A stretch of 29,547 bases of DNA from JAPUDQ01 sp964532145 (GCA_964532145.1 CAZHGM010000008.1:1-29547), one strand, 5' to 3'. Counted from the first letter of the stretch, positions 14,887 to 22,627 are shown. The notes: a model not told the origin generated them from the letters alone. Program-made: numbers and translations.

Positions 14887-16407
14887 ATGTCAGCTAGCAC
14901 ATATACCGTTGCCCCTGTCGGCTATGACGGTCAGCTCGTCAAAGTGGAGTGTGATGTCGTGAAAGGCTTACCCACCCTTCAGCTCGTTGGGCTGGCGGCT
15001 CGTTCAGTTGATGAGGCAAAGGAGCGGGTTCGCAGCGCAATTCGCAATTCACACCTTGACTTTGCTTCCAGTAAAGCGACCGTCAATTTGTCTCCGGCGA
15101 ATCTACCCAAAGATGGGTCTCATTATGATTTGCCTATCGCCATAGCAATTCTTGCCGAGACTGGTCAGATCCGAGCCGACATTGATGATGTCATTTTTGC
15201 AGGTGAGCTAGGGCTTGATGGTAGTTTGCGCACCATTCGCGGTGCAATCGCAATCGCCGAATGTGCAAAACGGGAAGGAAAAAAGGCCGTTATACTTCCT
15301 ACAACGAATGCAAATCAAGCTTCACTAGTACCCGGTATCAGCGTCTTACCCGCCCAAACATTAACTGATGTCTTTCTTCACTTATGTGGTGAAAAAAACA
15401 TCTATCCCTTCACCCCTGATTATCAAGGTTCAACCGATAGTGTTAAAAAAACATCAATCGATATAAGTGACATACGGGGGCAAGATCACGCAAAGCGCGC
15501 CCTCTTGATCGCAGCTGCTGGTCATCACAACATTCTTTTCGATGGCCCGCCTGGCGCGGGTAAAACCATGCTTGCCAAGGCACTAGTCGGCATCCTCCCT
15601 GGCCTGTCCCAGGAAGAAATCGTGGCTATAACAAAGTTACATAATTTAGGCGGTGAGGCAGACGACCATATCATCTATGACCGTCCGTTCCGGTCCCCCC
15701 ACCACACCTCTAGCTTCGTCTCGCTCGTAGGTGGCGGCAACAAACCTGTGCCTGGCGAAATAAGCCTAGCGCACCTTGGGGTGCTATTTCTCGATGAAAT
15801 ACCGGAGTACCCGCGAGCTTCTCTCGAGGCCTTACGCCAGCCACTCGAAGATCGTGTTATCCATGTTTCGCGCGCAAACGGCAAGGTATCTTACCCAGCA
15901 AATTTCATGCTAGTTGCCACCAAAAACCCATGCCCGTGTGGGTACTATGGTGATCCAACCAAGGAATGCTCTTGCACGATGATGCAGCTTTTATCATATC
16001 AGAAACGGTTGTCAGGCCCCCTTATGGATCGAGTAGACATGGTAGTTCCCGTCACACGCGCTTCAGAAAAGGACTTCCTTGTCGCCAATCAACAACAACT
16101 TCAGCCAGTGTCGCCTTCGTGGCGTTCGGCCGTCGAAGCTGCCCGCAAGCGCCAGACTGATCGATACCGTAAGACCATGACTAACGCCGAGCTAGATAGC
16201 CGACAAATTGCAGCCCTCGCCAACTTGTCATCATCCGCGGAGGCCCTCTTACAGCAAGCCTCGCGAAACCTCAATCTATCAGCGAGAGGCTATTTTAAGA
16301 TTATACGGGTAGCACGAACGATAGCAGACCTAGGAAATGAAAATGACATCCTCACCCCTCACATAGCCGAGGCGCTCCAGTATAGGGGAGAGGCGGCAAA
16401 GCTATAA
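14887..16407 (+). CDS. comM: YifB/ComM family Mg-chelatase-like AAA+ ATPase
   Basis: A 506-aa protein of the normal family length. The N-terminal ChlI-like domain (5-125) begins YTVAPVGYDGQLVKVECDV. The AAA+ core has Walker A GPPGAGKT (220-227), FRSPHHT and Walker B VLFLDE (~300). Then come the NPCPCGYYG...CSC cysteine cluster (~353-369), the arginine-finger region LSGPLMDRVD, and the C-terminal Mg-chelatase domain ending in the conserved SARGY...RVARTIADL motif. ComM is a hexameric helicase that promotes branch migration during natural transformation. Its retention suggests the cell can take up and recombine DNA. It stands alone, with its own likely promoter. Confidence 0.92.
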   Translation: MSASTYTVAPVGYDGQLVKVECDVVKGLPTLQLVGLAARSVDEAKERVRSAIRNSHLDFASSKATVNLSPANLPKDGSHYDLPIAIAILAETGQIRADIDDVIFAGELGLDGSLRTIRGAIAIAECAKREGKKAVILPTTNANQASLVPGISVLPAQTLTDVFLHLCGEKNIYPFTPDYQGSTDSVKKTSIDISDIRGQDHAKRALLIAAAGHHNILFDGPPGAGKTMLAKALVGILPGLSQEEIVAITKLHNLGGEADDHIIYDRPFRSPHHTSSFVSLVGGGNKPVPGEISLAHLGVLFLDEIPEYPRASLEALRQPLEDRVIHVSRANGKVSYPANFMLVATKNPCPCGYYGDPTKECSCTMMQLLSYQKRLSGPLMDRVDMVVPVTRASEKDFLVANQQQLQPVSPSWRSAVEAARKRQTDRYRKTMTNAELDSRQIAALANLSSSAEALLQQASRNLNLSARGYFKIIRVARTIADLGNENDILTPHIAEALQYRGEAAKL

Positions 16408-16431
16408 TCCTCACCACCCTACCTACCCTGT

Positions 16432-16460
16432 TTGCCTTTTACTCTGACATCTGTTACAAT
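16432..16460 (+). promoter_or_regulatory. infC-rpmI-rplT promoter
   Basis: -35 TTGCCT (16432-16437), 17-bp spacer, TGT-extended -10 TACAAT (16455-16460). Predicted leader of ~47 nt to the infC start at 16514. Confidence 0.65.
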
Positions 16461-16513
16461 GCTTGACTGACAATAGTAACAAGTACTGACACAGGTACAT
16501 AAGAGGAGACGCT

Positions 16514-17023
16514 ATAAATAATCGATCTATTCGCGTCAACGAAGCAATAAGAGCTTCGGAGCTGCGAGTGATAGGGCCAAATGGCGAACAGCTTGGCATC
16601 CTGTCACGGTCAACTGCACTTTTAGAAGCCGAAAAAAATGGACTCGATCTTGTAGAGATATCGCCCAACGCTGCTCCGCCAGTTGCCAAAATCATTGACT
16701 GGGGTAAGTTCCAGTACCAAAAGATGAAAGAGCAACAGCGAAGTCGCAAAAATGCAAAGAGCAGCGATATAAAACAGATGCGGCTTGGCATCAAGATAGG
16801 TCAGAATGACCTGGACATCAAGCTCCGCAAGATACGCGAGTTCCTTTCGGAAGGTGATCGAGTGAAGATTATGATCGTATTCCGCGGCAGAGAGATGGCC
16901 CATCAAGAACTTGGCCACGAGCTCATGGGTAGGATTACCCAGCAGCTTGTCGAAGTTGCAGTCGTCGAAGGCTCCCCTGTTATGGCCGGTCGAAACTTAA
17001 GCGTTTCTGTAAGGAGTAAATAA
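16514..17023 (+). CDS. infC: Translation initiation factor IF-3, with AUA start codon
   Basis: A 169-aa IF3, which binds the 30S subunit, blocks premature 50S joining and proofreads the start codon. The conserved N-terminus (RSIRVNEAIRASELRVIGPNGEQLG) extends upstream of the first GTG (16568). The only sensible start is ATA at 16514, 5 nt after a strong SD AAGAGGAG (16501-16508). No ATG, GTG or TTG is in frame between this SD and the conserved domain. Non-AUG starts are a known hallmark of infC (AUU in E. coli), allowing IF3 to repress its own synthesis. The C-domain includes VKIMIVFRGREMAHQELG. It overlaps rpmI by one base (TAATG). First gene of infC-rpmI-rplT. Confidence 0.92.
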   Translation: MNNRSIRVNEAIRASELRVIGPNGEQLGILSRSTALLEAEKNGLDLVEISPNAAPPVAKIIDWGKFQYQKMKEQQRSRKNAKSSDIKQMRLGIKIGQNDLDIKLRKIREFLSEGDRVKIMIVFRGREMAHQELGHELMGRITQQLVEVAVVEGSPVMAGRNLSVSVRSK

Positions 17024-17217
17024 TGCCTAAACTAAAAACCCACAAAGGTACCGCAAAGCGTATCAAACAAACGCCAACTGGTAAATTGCTACGTCGCCGC
17101 GCTTTTGGTAACCACCTCTTATCGAAAAAGAGCGAGCGCCGAAAGCGGATCATCGGTACCACTGCTGTCGTGAAAGGCAGCATTGCTAAAAACGTTAAAC
17201 GGGCATTAGGAGTATAA
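17023..17217 (+). CDS. rpmI: 50S ribosomal protein bL35
   Basis: A 64-aa basic protein with the bL35 signature (MPKLKTHKGTAKRIKQTPTG...). It binds 23S rRNA in the large subunit. The ATG overlaps the infC stop (TAATG) and an AAGGAG SD lies 6-7 nt upstream inside infC. Second gene of the classic infC-rpmI-rplT operon. Its length equals the usual ~65 aa. Confidence 0.97.
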   Translation: MPKLKTHKGTAKRIKQTPTGKLLRRRAFGNHLLSKKSERRKRIIGTTAVVKGSIAKNVKRALGV

Positions 17218-17221
17218 TCAT

Positions 17222-17563
17222 ATGCGAATTAAAAGAGGAGTCGCTGCACGAGCCAAGCACAAGAAGATGCTTTCTGCAGCAAAAGGCATGCAGCACGCCA
17301 GAACCCGTAGTTTCCGTCTTGCAAAACAAGCCGTCACGCGAGCACTGCAATATGCGTACCGTGACCGCAGAAACAAAAAACGTGACCTACGAGGCTTATG
17401 GGTAACACGTATTAATGCCGCTGCCCGCGACAACGGCACGACCTATGGTAACCTTATGCATCAATTAAAAATAAAAGGTATTGAGCTTGATCGAAAGACT
17501 TTAGCGGACCTTGCAGCCAGCGAGCCGGCCGCGTTCACTGCAGTGGTAAAAGCCGCCAAGTAA
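17222..17563 (+). CDS. rplT: 50S ribosomal protein bL20
   Basis: A 113-aa bL20, an early assembly protein of the large subunit and, in several bacteria, a repressor of its own operon. It begins MRIKRGVAARAKHKKML and has the typical helical basic N-terminus and the GTTYGNLMHQLK region; length is standard. It starts 4 bp after rpmI. The operon ends at the long stem at 17574-17614. Confidence 0.97.
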   Translation: MRIKRGVAARAKHKKMLSAAKGMQHARTRSFRLAKQAVTRALQYAYRDRRNKKRDLRGLWVTRINAAARDNGTTYGNLMHQLKIKGIELDRKTLADLAASEPAAFTAVVKAAK

Positions 17564-17573
17564 CTTTGTCCGT

Positions 17574-17614
17574 CACATAATAATACCCGCATATGGTGCG
17601 GGTATTATTATGTG
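17574..17614. terminator. Bidirectional terminator between rplT and rnpB
   Basis: Perfect 18-bp inverted repeat (17574-17591 and 17597-17614) with a 5-nt loop. The GC core (ACCCGCA/TGCGGGT) is flanked by AT arms, so either strand gives a hairpin ending in a U-rich stretch. It serves the converging rplT and rnpB transcripts. Confidence 0.85.
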
Positions 17615-18028
17615 TCAGATTACCGATAAGCCGGGTTCTGTCGTGAGTAATCATCTATCTAGCCCGTCAATGACGGTTCAAGCGGTTTTATTGATCTGAA
17701 ACAACCGGACAGGTCTTCACCAGCTGGCGAAGAGTCCAGATCTCCTTGCAGCAGGCAGGGTTTACCTCCTCCGTATGTCGCCATACGTCGCTGCGAGCTC
17801 TTACCTCGCTCCTTTCACCCTTACCCCGTAGTAGATTTTCGACAGCAGTTTCACTGCAAATATTTGCGGAGCAGATTTTGTCGAAAACTTACTACGGGGC
17901 GGTATCGTTTCTGTGGCACTTTCCCTAGGGTCGCCCCCGGTCGCCGTTAGCGACTGCCTTTGTCCTTTGCTGCCCGGACTTTCCTCTGGTACACATGTAT
18001 GTACAAGCGATTACTTAGTAACCTGACA
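17613..18028 (-). ncRNA. rnpB: RNase P RNA (type A-like)
   Basis: Minus strand RNA of ~416 nt. The 5' domain contains GAGGAAAGTCCGGGCA, and the 3' end has CAGAACCCGGCTTAT, pairing as in P4/P1 of bacterial RNase P. P1 is 11 bp, formed by TGTCAGGTTAC (from 18028) and GTAATCTGACA (to 17613). A long hairpin arm, with CCCCGTAGTAA.TTTTCGACA pairing to its complement (17827-17900 region), corresponds to P12. It processes the 5' ends of pre-tRNA together with RnpA. It lies just after the Nudix/RNase HI gene; a TATACT (18040-18035) may be its -10, with no clear -35. Confidence 0.95.
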
Positions 18029-18042
18029 TACACCAGTATACA

Positions 18043-18921
18043 CTACGGCATATGCTCCTGGTGCGCGTCTAGAATCTTATTTACCATACCATCAGCCAGA
18101 GTATTGTATTTGCGTGCAACATACGTGTAGGTAACTTTCTCAAATTGAGCAGAGAGTTTCTCGATCGCATGTTTTATCACTGCTAGGTCAGGATGTTTTA
18201 TCTTGTAAATGCCATTCATTTGATTCGCCACGAGCTGGCTATCCATTCTCATGTCAACCCTACGCGCACCCAATTCAAGAGACTTTTGTAGCGCTTCAAG
18301 AACTGCTGTATATTCAGCAACGTTATTCGTAGTTTTACCGAGATAAGTTCCCCCTTCGTAAATGATGGCGTTACGTTCGTCAAGCAACACGTATCCACTT
18401 GCAGAAGGGCCGGGATTTCCTCTTGATCCACCATCTGAATACGAGGTGATCGTTTGGTGTGTACTGTTTTTTACACCATCCATCGTATCGGTATCTGACA
18501 CTTCCATGGGGACTCCGGGATGTGGCGTAAGGCCGAGTAGCTGCCTGGTTGATTGTGTAATTTCATCCAGTTGTATTTCCGTCAACGTCTTCCATGTGTA
18601 GTGATCATATTCTCCACTTAGCTCAAACCCCCCACTCGTAGGGTCAATGCTTGTCTGAAACAAAATAAACGTATACTGTAACTCGCGATCATCGGGATCA
18701 ATAAATGTCATAACATCCATAAGCTGTATCGTTGCAGCCCGCACGCCGAGGTGAGTATTAAGCGCTCGCTCCAATGAATCTTCAGGCTGCTGGTTTATAT
18801 AGATCTTACCGCCGGGCAGCTCGTATAGACCAGCAATAGTTGGTCGGCCGCCTTTCCGTCTGAGTAGCAGCACCTTACCGTCCTGCTTAATAATACCTCT
18901 GGTAACAACTTTTTGCTTCAT
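18043..18921 (-). CDS. Fusion of degenerate Nudix domain and RNase HI domain
   Basis: A 292-aa protein. Residues 1-130 are a Nudix fold (GIIKQDGKVLLLRRKGG...GLYELPGGKI), but the Nudix box is broken. At the Gx5Ex7REUxEExGU positions, Glu44 is Gln, Glu53 is Ala, Glu56 is Thr and Glu57 is His; only Arg52 and the glycines remain. Residues ~157-292 are a type 1 RNase H of the RnhA/YpdQ-like sort, with Asp163 (SDGGSRGNPG), Glu203 (NNVAEYTAV), Asp227 (MRMDSQLVANQ) and Asp277 (YNTLADGMVN) all present. It should degrade RNA in RNA-DNA hybrids, with the Nudix part as a ligand-sensing or protein-binding module (inference). tRNA-Pro lies directly upstream. Confidence 0.9.
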   Translation of the reverse strand: MKQKVVTRGIIKQDGKVLLLRRKGGRPTIAGLYELPGGKIYINQQPEDSLERALNTHLGVRAATIQLMDVMTFIDPDDRELQYTFILFQTSIDPTSGGFELSGEYDHYTWKTLTEIQLDEITQSTRQLLGLTPHPGVPMEVSDTDTMDGVKNSTHQTITSYSDGGSRGNPGPSASGYVLLDERNAIIYEGGTYLGKTTNNVAEYTAVLEALQKSLELGARRVDMRMDSQLVANQMNGIYKIKHPDLAVIKHAIEKLSAQFEKVTYTYVARKYNTLADGMVNKILDAHQEHMP

Positions 18922-18947
18922 ACGTCGTAATTCTTATGACTTAATCG

Positions 18948-19023
18948 TGGTCGGGGTTACCGGATTCGAACCGATGACCTCTGCACCCCCAGCGCAGCGC
19001 GCTACCACCTGCGCTAAACCCCG
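18948..19023 (-). tRNA. tRNA-Pro(GGG)
   Basis: A 76-nt cloverleaf on the minus strand. Acceptor CGGGGTT/AACCCCG, D arm GCGC/GCGC, anticodon loop CTGGGGG (anticodon GGG), T arm ATCGG-TTCGAAT-CCGGT, discriminator A and encoded CCA (18950-18948). Confidence 0.95.
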
Positions 19024-19026
19024 CAA

Positions 19027-19181
19027 CAAAGTGCCCTTCACCGTCTGAGGGAAGATGAATCCCCCGCGTATTGCGTAAGGTGGATACCCTCACGTCTACC
19101 CCACAGGGTAAACAAATATTGGGCTTCCTGTCATCTTATTGTTAGGAAATCATGACCCTCAAACGGCTATGAAGGACACTG
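19027..19181 (-). ncRNA. Putative structured RNA upstream of tRNA-Pro
   Basis: Minus strand. A long imperfect outer stem joins 19156-19180 with 19030-19051 (AGTG/CACT, CCTTC/GAAGG, CCGT.TGAGGG/CCCTCA.ACGG; ~20 pairs with a 3-nt bulge). Inside are AAGATGA/TCATCTT (19137-19131, 19058-19052) after an 18-nt one-sided bulge, and TACCCT/AGGGTA (19110-19105, 19090-19085). A TGG-extended -10 TATAAT (19190-19185) directly precedes it. The rod-with-bulge shape recalls 6S RNA, but no signature confirms that. The RNA runs into tRNA-Pro within ~4 nt. Confidence 0.45.
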
Positions 19182-19184
19182 CTA

Positions 19185-19190
19185 ATTATA
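19185..19190 (-). promoter_or_regulatory. Extended -10 box before the structured RNA/tRNA-Pro
   Basis: Minus strand TGG-TATAAT, overlapping the last codons of the M50 protease gene. No clear -35. Confidence 0.45.
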
Positions 19191-19824
19191 CCACCGAAAC
19201 ACCAAAGAGTGCAGCGTATACCCTAAGTATACTTTCGATACTTGACTGAATAAATTTACCAATAAATTGACTGCCAAACATGACAACTGCAAGAATGATA
19301 ACAATTCCATACTGTTCCATCATGGCCATTACCTGCCTAATGCCATCGGGAGCTATCGCATAAAGCACACGTGAGCCATCAAGCGGAGGGATCGGAATCA
19401 TATTGAAGACGAAAAAGCCAAGGTTGACAATGACCGATAGCTGCAGAAACGTCCTCACGAATTCGCTTGCATCACCTACGAACACTGACAATATAAAAAA
19501 TACAAAAGATAGCACGAGGTTCGTCACAGGCCCAGCCAGGCCGACAAGCGCAGCACCCCATTCACCCCATTTAACATTATTCGGGTTAAATGGCACCGGC
19601 TTGGCGCCTCCAAAAATCGGCCCTCCTATGATCGCAAGGATAAGAGGAAGCGCAACAGTCAGAACCGGATCAATATGGCGTATGGGGTTTAGTGTCAGCC
19701 TCCCCTCTTCTTTCGCGGTAGAGTCACCGAGCCAATAGCCCATAAATGCATGCATTGCCTCGTGAAGTGTCATCGACATCAATACAACTACCATAACTGT
19801 CACAATATAAGCAATATCAACCAT
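19186..19824 (-). CDS. M50 family (site-2 protease-like) membrane metalloprotease
   Basis: A 212-aa intramembrane zinc protease. The HExxH motif is H21-E22-AM-H25 in the first membrane segment (LHEAMHAFMGYWLGD), and the third ligand is Asp149 in NMIPIPPLDGSR. Four to five further hydrophobic segments lie at ~53-72, 93-117, 128-145, 163-185 and 190-210. It is the short form without PDZ or CBS domains, as in the SpoIVFB-like/rhomboid-sized subgroup. It likely cleaves transmembrane regulatory or signal-peptide remnants. A TATACT (19836-19831) lies 6 nt before the ATG and no SD is seen, so it is probably leaderless. Confidence 0.9.
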   Translation of the reverse strand: MVDIAYIVTVMVVVLMSMTLHEAMHAFMGYWLGDSTAKEEGRLTLNPIRHIDPVLTVALPLILAIIGGPIFGGAKPVPFNPNNVKWGEWGAALVGLAGPVTNLVLSFVFFILSVFVGDASEFVRTFLQLSVIVNLGFFVFNMIPIPPLDGSRVLYAIAPDGIRQVMAMMEQYGIVIILAVVMFGSQFIGKFIQSSIESILRVYAALFGVSVV

Positions 19825-19837
19825 ATCCCCAGTATAC

Positions 19838-19869
19838 TAAAATCCTCTCCCGTCTGGGAGAGGATTTTA
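19838..19869 (-). terminator. rpmB terminator
   Basis: Perfect 14-bp inverted repeat (TAAAATCCTCTCCC and its complement, 4-nt loop). It lies 12 bp after the rpmB stop and abuts the -10 of the M50 gene, so it insulates the two. Confidence 0.85.
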
Positions 19870-19881
19870 GGTGGATTCCGT

Positions 19882-20073
19882 TTACAGAATACCTTTTTTC
19901 TTCAGGGTACGGATAGCCTGAGTACTGAGATTCATTGTCACCCTCTGGCCATCCACCACAAATGATTTTTTTTGTATGTTTGGCTTAAAAATCCGTTTTG
20001 TTCGGCGTAACGAAAAACTAACATTATTTCCATGTTGTTTTCCTTTGCCAGTAAGTTCACATCGCGCTGCCAT
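19882..20073 (-). CDS. rpmB: 50S ribosomal protein bL28
   Basis: A 63-aa protein starting MAARCELTGKGKQHGNNVS, with the bL28 signature and basic core. Typical bL28 is 60-78 aa. It is a single-gene unit with its own promoter (20111-20139) and a strong terminator (19838-19869). Only one of the usual zinc-ribbon cysteines is present (Cys5), so this is the zinc-free form. Confidence 0.95.
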   Translation of the reverse strand: MAARCELTGKGKQHGNNVSFSLRRTKRIFKPNIQKKSFVVDGQRVTMNLSTQAIRTLKKKGIL

Positions 20074-20110
20074 GATTGTTTCCCGTTTGGATTAATTTTA
20101 GACTCGTACT

Positions 20111-20139
20111 ATCGTACACTGTTTACCTCTGTAGGTCAA
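20111..20139 (-). promoter_or_regulatory. rpmB promoter
   Basis: -35 TTGACC (20139-20134), 17-bp spacer, -10 TACGAT (20116-20111); ~37 bp to the ATG. Confidence 0.65.
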
Positions 20140-20143
20140 GGTA

Positions 20144-20767
20144 TTAGGAGCGGGTCAACTCAACAAGTGTTAATTTCATGGGCAAAGACGCATTTTTTAT
20201 CTTGAAAGCTGGCATTTTTTCCCGATCCGCGCCTAATTCACTTGCAAACTCTTCCAAGCCCTGTTGCGGTACCTCATACGTTACGTCATCGTCAGCGTAA
20301 TGTGTCGGTATCACCACTTTTGGTTCAAGCTGCCCAATGACATTACTCGCCTGATGCGCATCGAGTGTGTAGCCGTTGCCACCAATCGGGACAATTGCAA
20401 TATCCGTCAAGCCAATCGCTTCAAGCTCTTCTTCACTAAGCAGTGCTCTAACGTGGCCGATAACAACAATCGAAATACCATCGGCAATAATCCTGTAAAT
20501 TGTTGATTGCTTGGAGTTGTCATGGTCGATCATTCGAGGCGCGGCAAGACCCTTGACTGACACCCCTCGTACCTCATAATCACCAGGACCGTCAAACACC
20601 ATGCCGTCTTTGTGCTCGGGCGTGAGATCGACTTGCGTTGAAAGGTACACGGCATTTGTCAACGCAATATCGTTAAGACCAAGAGGGCTTATCTTACCAT
20701 CAATGACAAATAACTCCTTTTTGACGTTCACCACTACACAGTTACCGCCTTTATACGTCAGTTCCAT
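20144..20767 (-). CDS. Metallo-beta-lactamase-fold protein, UlaG-like, apparently without the metal-binding motif
   Basis: A 207-aa protein. The second half matches the UlaG-like MBL fold: IVVIGHVRALLSEEELEAIG, DIAIVPIGGNGYTLDAHQASNVIGQLEPKVVIPTHY, then a C-terminal helix and strand. The HxHxDH motif expected in the first half is missing; the matching region reads LTNAVYLSTQVDLTPEH. It is therefore probably not a classical zinc hydrolase, or it uses a reduced site (Asp/His near 135-157). The ATG at 20767 has a good SD (AAGGAG, 6 nt). It follows the wHTH-nucleotidyltransferase gene by 10 bp, so the two are one unit. Confidence 0.75.
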   Translation of the reverse strand: MELTYKGGNCVVVNVKKELFVIDGKISPLGLNDIALTNAVYLSTQVDLTPEHKDGMVFDGPGDYEVRGVSVKGLAAPRMIDHDNSKQSTIYRIIADGISIVVIGHVRALLSEEELEAIGLTDIAIVPIGGNGYTLDAHQASNVIGQLEPKVVIPTHYADDDVTYEVPQQGLEEFASELGADREKMPAFKIKNASLPMKLTLVELTRS

Positions 20768-20777
20768 TTGTTCTCCT

Positions 20778-21404
20778 TTAGCTAGCTACTATTATTCCCT
20801 CAGTATCCGCAATTACCGTATGTTTGCCTGAGGTAATATTTATTACAAATCTGTCACGGATACTTAGCCGATAATAAAAATCTTGATATGGCATGATAGC
20901 AAAATTCAAGCTATGATTTTCTTCTTCCTCTAATTCTTTTATGAATTTCTTTGCTTGCGTTTTATTTACATCACCTGCAATTAGCACGTCAATATCACTG
21001 GTTGACCCCTTCACGAGGTTTCCTGAAAAGAGCATGATCCGAACATCTCCAAGTGGTTTAAGCCGTTTCGGCCAGTCATTCGTATCCACCTTCGCTGCTA
21101 CAACAGCGCCCGCCTGTGAGGTGTCGGAAAATATCTCGTGAAGCGGCTGATAGTGAGGATACTCCTGATTTATTTCGTAGTAGAGGCGATTGTTGCTAGT
21201 TTCACTTTTAATGATGCCGACGTTGAGCATATTTGCAAGCTCGCGCCTGACTGAGTTAATCTGCTCATCAATTTTACGCGTGATTTCGCGAACATAGAAC
21301 GCCCTATTTGGGTTATTCAAAAACAAATGCAGCAGCTTTACGCGTGTTTTTGAGCCAAATAGTGCGTCAATCACCGGTTCATCCCCCATTTCATTGAGTA
21401 CCAT
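20778..21404 (-). CDS. Winged-helix protein fused to a MNT-type nucleotidyltransferase domain
   Basis: A 208-aa protein. Residues ~12-80 form a winged helix-turn-helix (ALFGSKTRVKLLHLFLNNP...YVREITRKIDEQINSVRRELANML). Residues ~118-205 form a minimal Pol-beta-like nucleotidyltransferase with FSGNLVKGSTSDIDVLI, where Asp137 and Asp139 are the metal ligands. This combination is seen in predicted transcription regulators and MNT toxin/antitoxin relatives; whether it transfers AMP to protein or RNA is unknown. A TGC-extended -10 TAAAAT overlaps the first ATG, so translation may instead start at Met6 (21389). It follows miaA by 33 bp and precedes the MBL-like gene. Confidence 0.75.
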   Translation of the reverse strand: MVLNEMGDEPVIDALFGSKTRVKLLHLFLNNPNRAFYVREITRKIDEQINSVRRELANMLNVGIIKSETSNNRLYYEINQEYPHYQPLHEIFSDTSQAGAVVAAKVDTNDWPKRLKPLGDVRIMLFSGNLVKGSTSDIDVLIAGDVNKTQAKKFIKELEEEENHSLNFAIMPYQDFYYRLSIRDRFVINITSGKHTVIADTEGIIVAS

Positions 21405-21437
21405 TTTAGCACAACAGCCGCTCCTGAGACAGCGACT

Positions 21438-22337
21438 CTAGTGCGTGGCCGTATAGAGCACTCCTTCTAAGTACTCACTTGCATCTTCAAGGGAGAGCCA
21501 CTTCACAAACTCGTGACGCTTAAGCCATGTCACTTGGCGTTTTGCTAGCTGTCGATCTTTACGTACGAACAGTACTTTTGCCTCATCAAGGCTTATTTCT
21601 TTGTTAAGATATCGTCGGATAATGGGATAAATATTTCCACTTAGGCTTTCGTGTTGCCAGCCAAACCTCGCCACCAATTCCTCTGTTTCTTTGACAACAC
21701 CCAAGGCAAACATTTCATCTGCCCTGTGTTTAATTCTATTCTCAAGAAGTGTGTTATCTGTAGATATTGCTACAACAAATGATGACTTACCGGGGGAAAT
21801 CCTTCTCTGCTGATTGATTCTCCTCTGTTCGAGCACGCGTATGAGATGCCGCTTGTTTTTATCGTTTTCTGGCAGAGGAATCTGTTGATTTTTTATCATC
21901 ATCTGCAATTCGTTGACTGAGAACTGCTCATAATACTTACGCATTGGCGATAGACCGTCCTCGCCAAACGTATAGTCGAGCAAAACACTGTCGATATATA
22001 ACCCAGTTCCTCCCACCATAAATGGTATAGCACCTCTTGACCGAATATCGGCTATCGCATTACGCGCTCGCTGCTGGAAATCGGCAACTGTAAATCTATC
22101 CCCCGGTTCGACCACATCGAGCAAGTGATGCCGCACACACTCCTGATCTCGTTCGGTAGGCTTGGCAGTACCGATATCCATCCCCTTGTACACTGTCCGT
22201 GAGTCGGCACAGATAATCTCGCCATTATATTTCCGTGCGAGTTCTATCGCCAGACCACTTTTCCCTGAAGCAGTTGGGCCAGTGATAACAATAAGTGGCT
22301 GATCCCTGTGGTGATATGCTGTCACGACGGCCTCCAT
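21438..22337 (-). CDS. miaA: tRNA dimethylallyltransferase
   Basis: A 299-aa MiaA. It transfers a dimethylallyl group to A37 of tRNAs that read U-starting codons. P-loop GPTASGKS (20-27); DSRTVYKGMDIGTAKP and the MVGGTGLYIDSVL region bind tRNA and substrate. The C-terminal RQLAKRQVTWLKR motif is present. Length is near the usual ~300. The ATG at 22337 lies inside the preceding alkyltransferase-like gene (16-bp overlap), implying coupling in a thrS-atl-miaA operon. Confidence 0.95.
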   Translation of the reverse strand: MEAVVTAYHHRDQPLIVITGPTASGKSGLAIELARKYNGEIICADSRTVYKGMDIGTAKPTERDQECVRHHLLDVVEPGDRFTVADFQQRARNAIADIRSRGAIPFMVGGTGLYIDSVLLDYTFGEDGLSPMRKYYEQFSVNELQMMIKNQQIPLPENDKNKRHLIRVLEQRRINQQRRISPGKSSFVVAISTDNTLLENRIKHRADEMFALGVVKETEELVARFGWQHESLSGNIYPIIRRYLNKEISLDEAKVLFVRKDRQLAKRQVTWLKRHEFVKWLSLEDASEYLEGVLYTATH

Positions 22338-22624
22338 CGATAGTGAGAGAAGTCTATAATTCGATAGTCTTCAACCATAATACCATCCGCGACAAGCGCT
22401 TGCCTGTGGCCTTCTTTGCCTCCATAGTACCCGCTCGCGCAGTCCCCTAATCGATTCACGACTCTATGCCACGGCAAATCAGGCGGGCCAAAATGGGCCA
22501 CACCACCCACCTGCCGTGCGGCGTATGGATGCCCGGCCAACGCTGCAATATCACCATACGTCATCACCCTCCCCTCGGGGATACTGGCGACAATTTCATA
22601 TACCCGCTCACGAAATGTGTCCAT
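22322..22624 (-). CDS. Alkyltransferase-like protein (ATL), Trp in place of the active-site Cys
   Basis: A 100-aa member of the MGMT C-terminal domain family. The usual PCHRV motif reads PWHRV (51-55, Trp52), so it cannot accept alkyl groups. Such ATL proteins bind O6-alkylguanine and flag it for nucleotide excision repair. The DNA-binding helix and arginine finger region (YGDIAALAGHPYAARQVGGVA) are present. It starts 3 bp after thrS and overlaps miaA by 16 bp. Confidence 0.9.
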   Translation of the reverse strand: MDTFRERVYEIVASIPEGRVMTYGDIAALAGHPYAARQVGGVAHFGPPDLPWHRVVNRLGDCASGYYGGKEGHRQALVADGIMVEDYRIIDFSHYRWRPS

Positions 22625-22627
22625 AGA

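Noticed and set aside
16568..17023. GTG start for infC
   Set aside because: It removes the conserved IF3 N-terminus and lacks the SD seen before the ATA.
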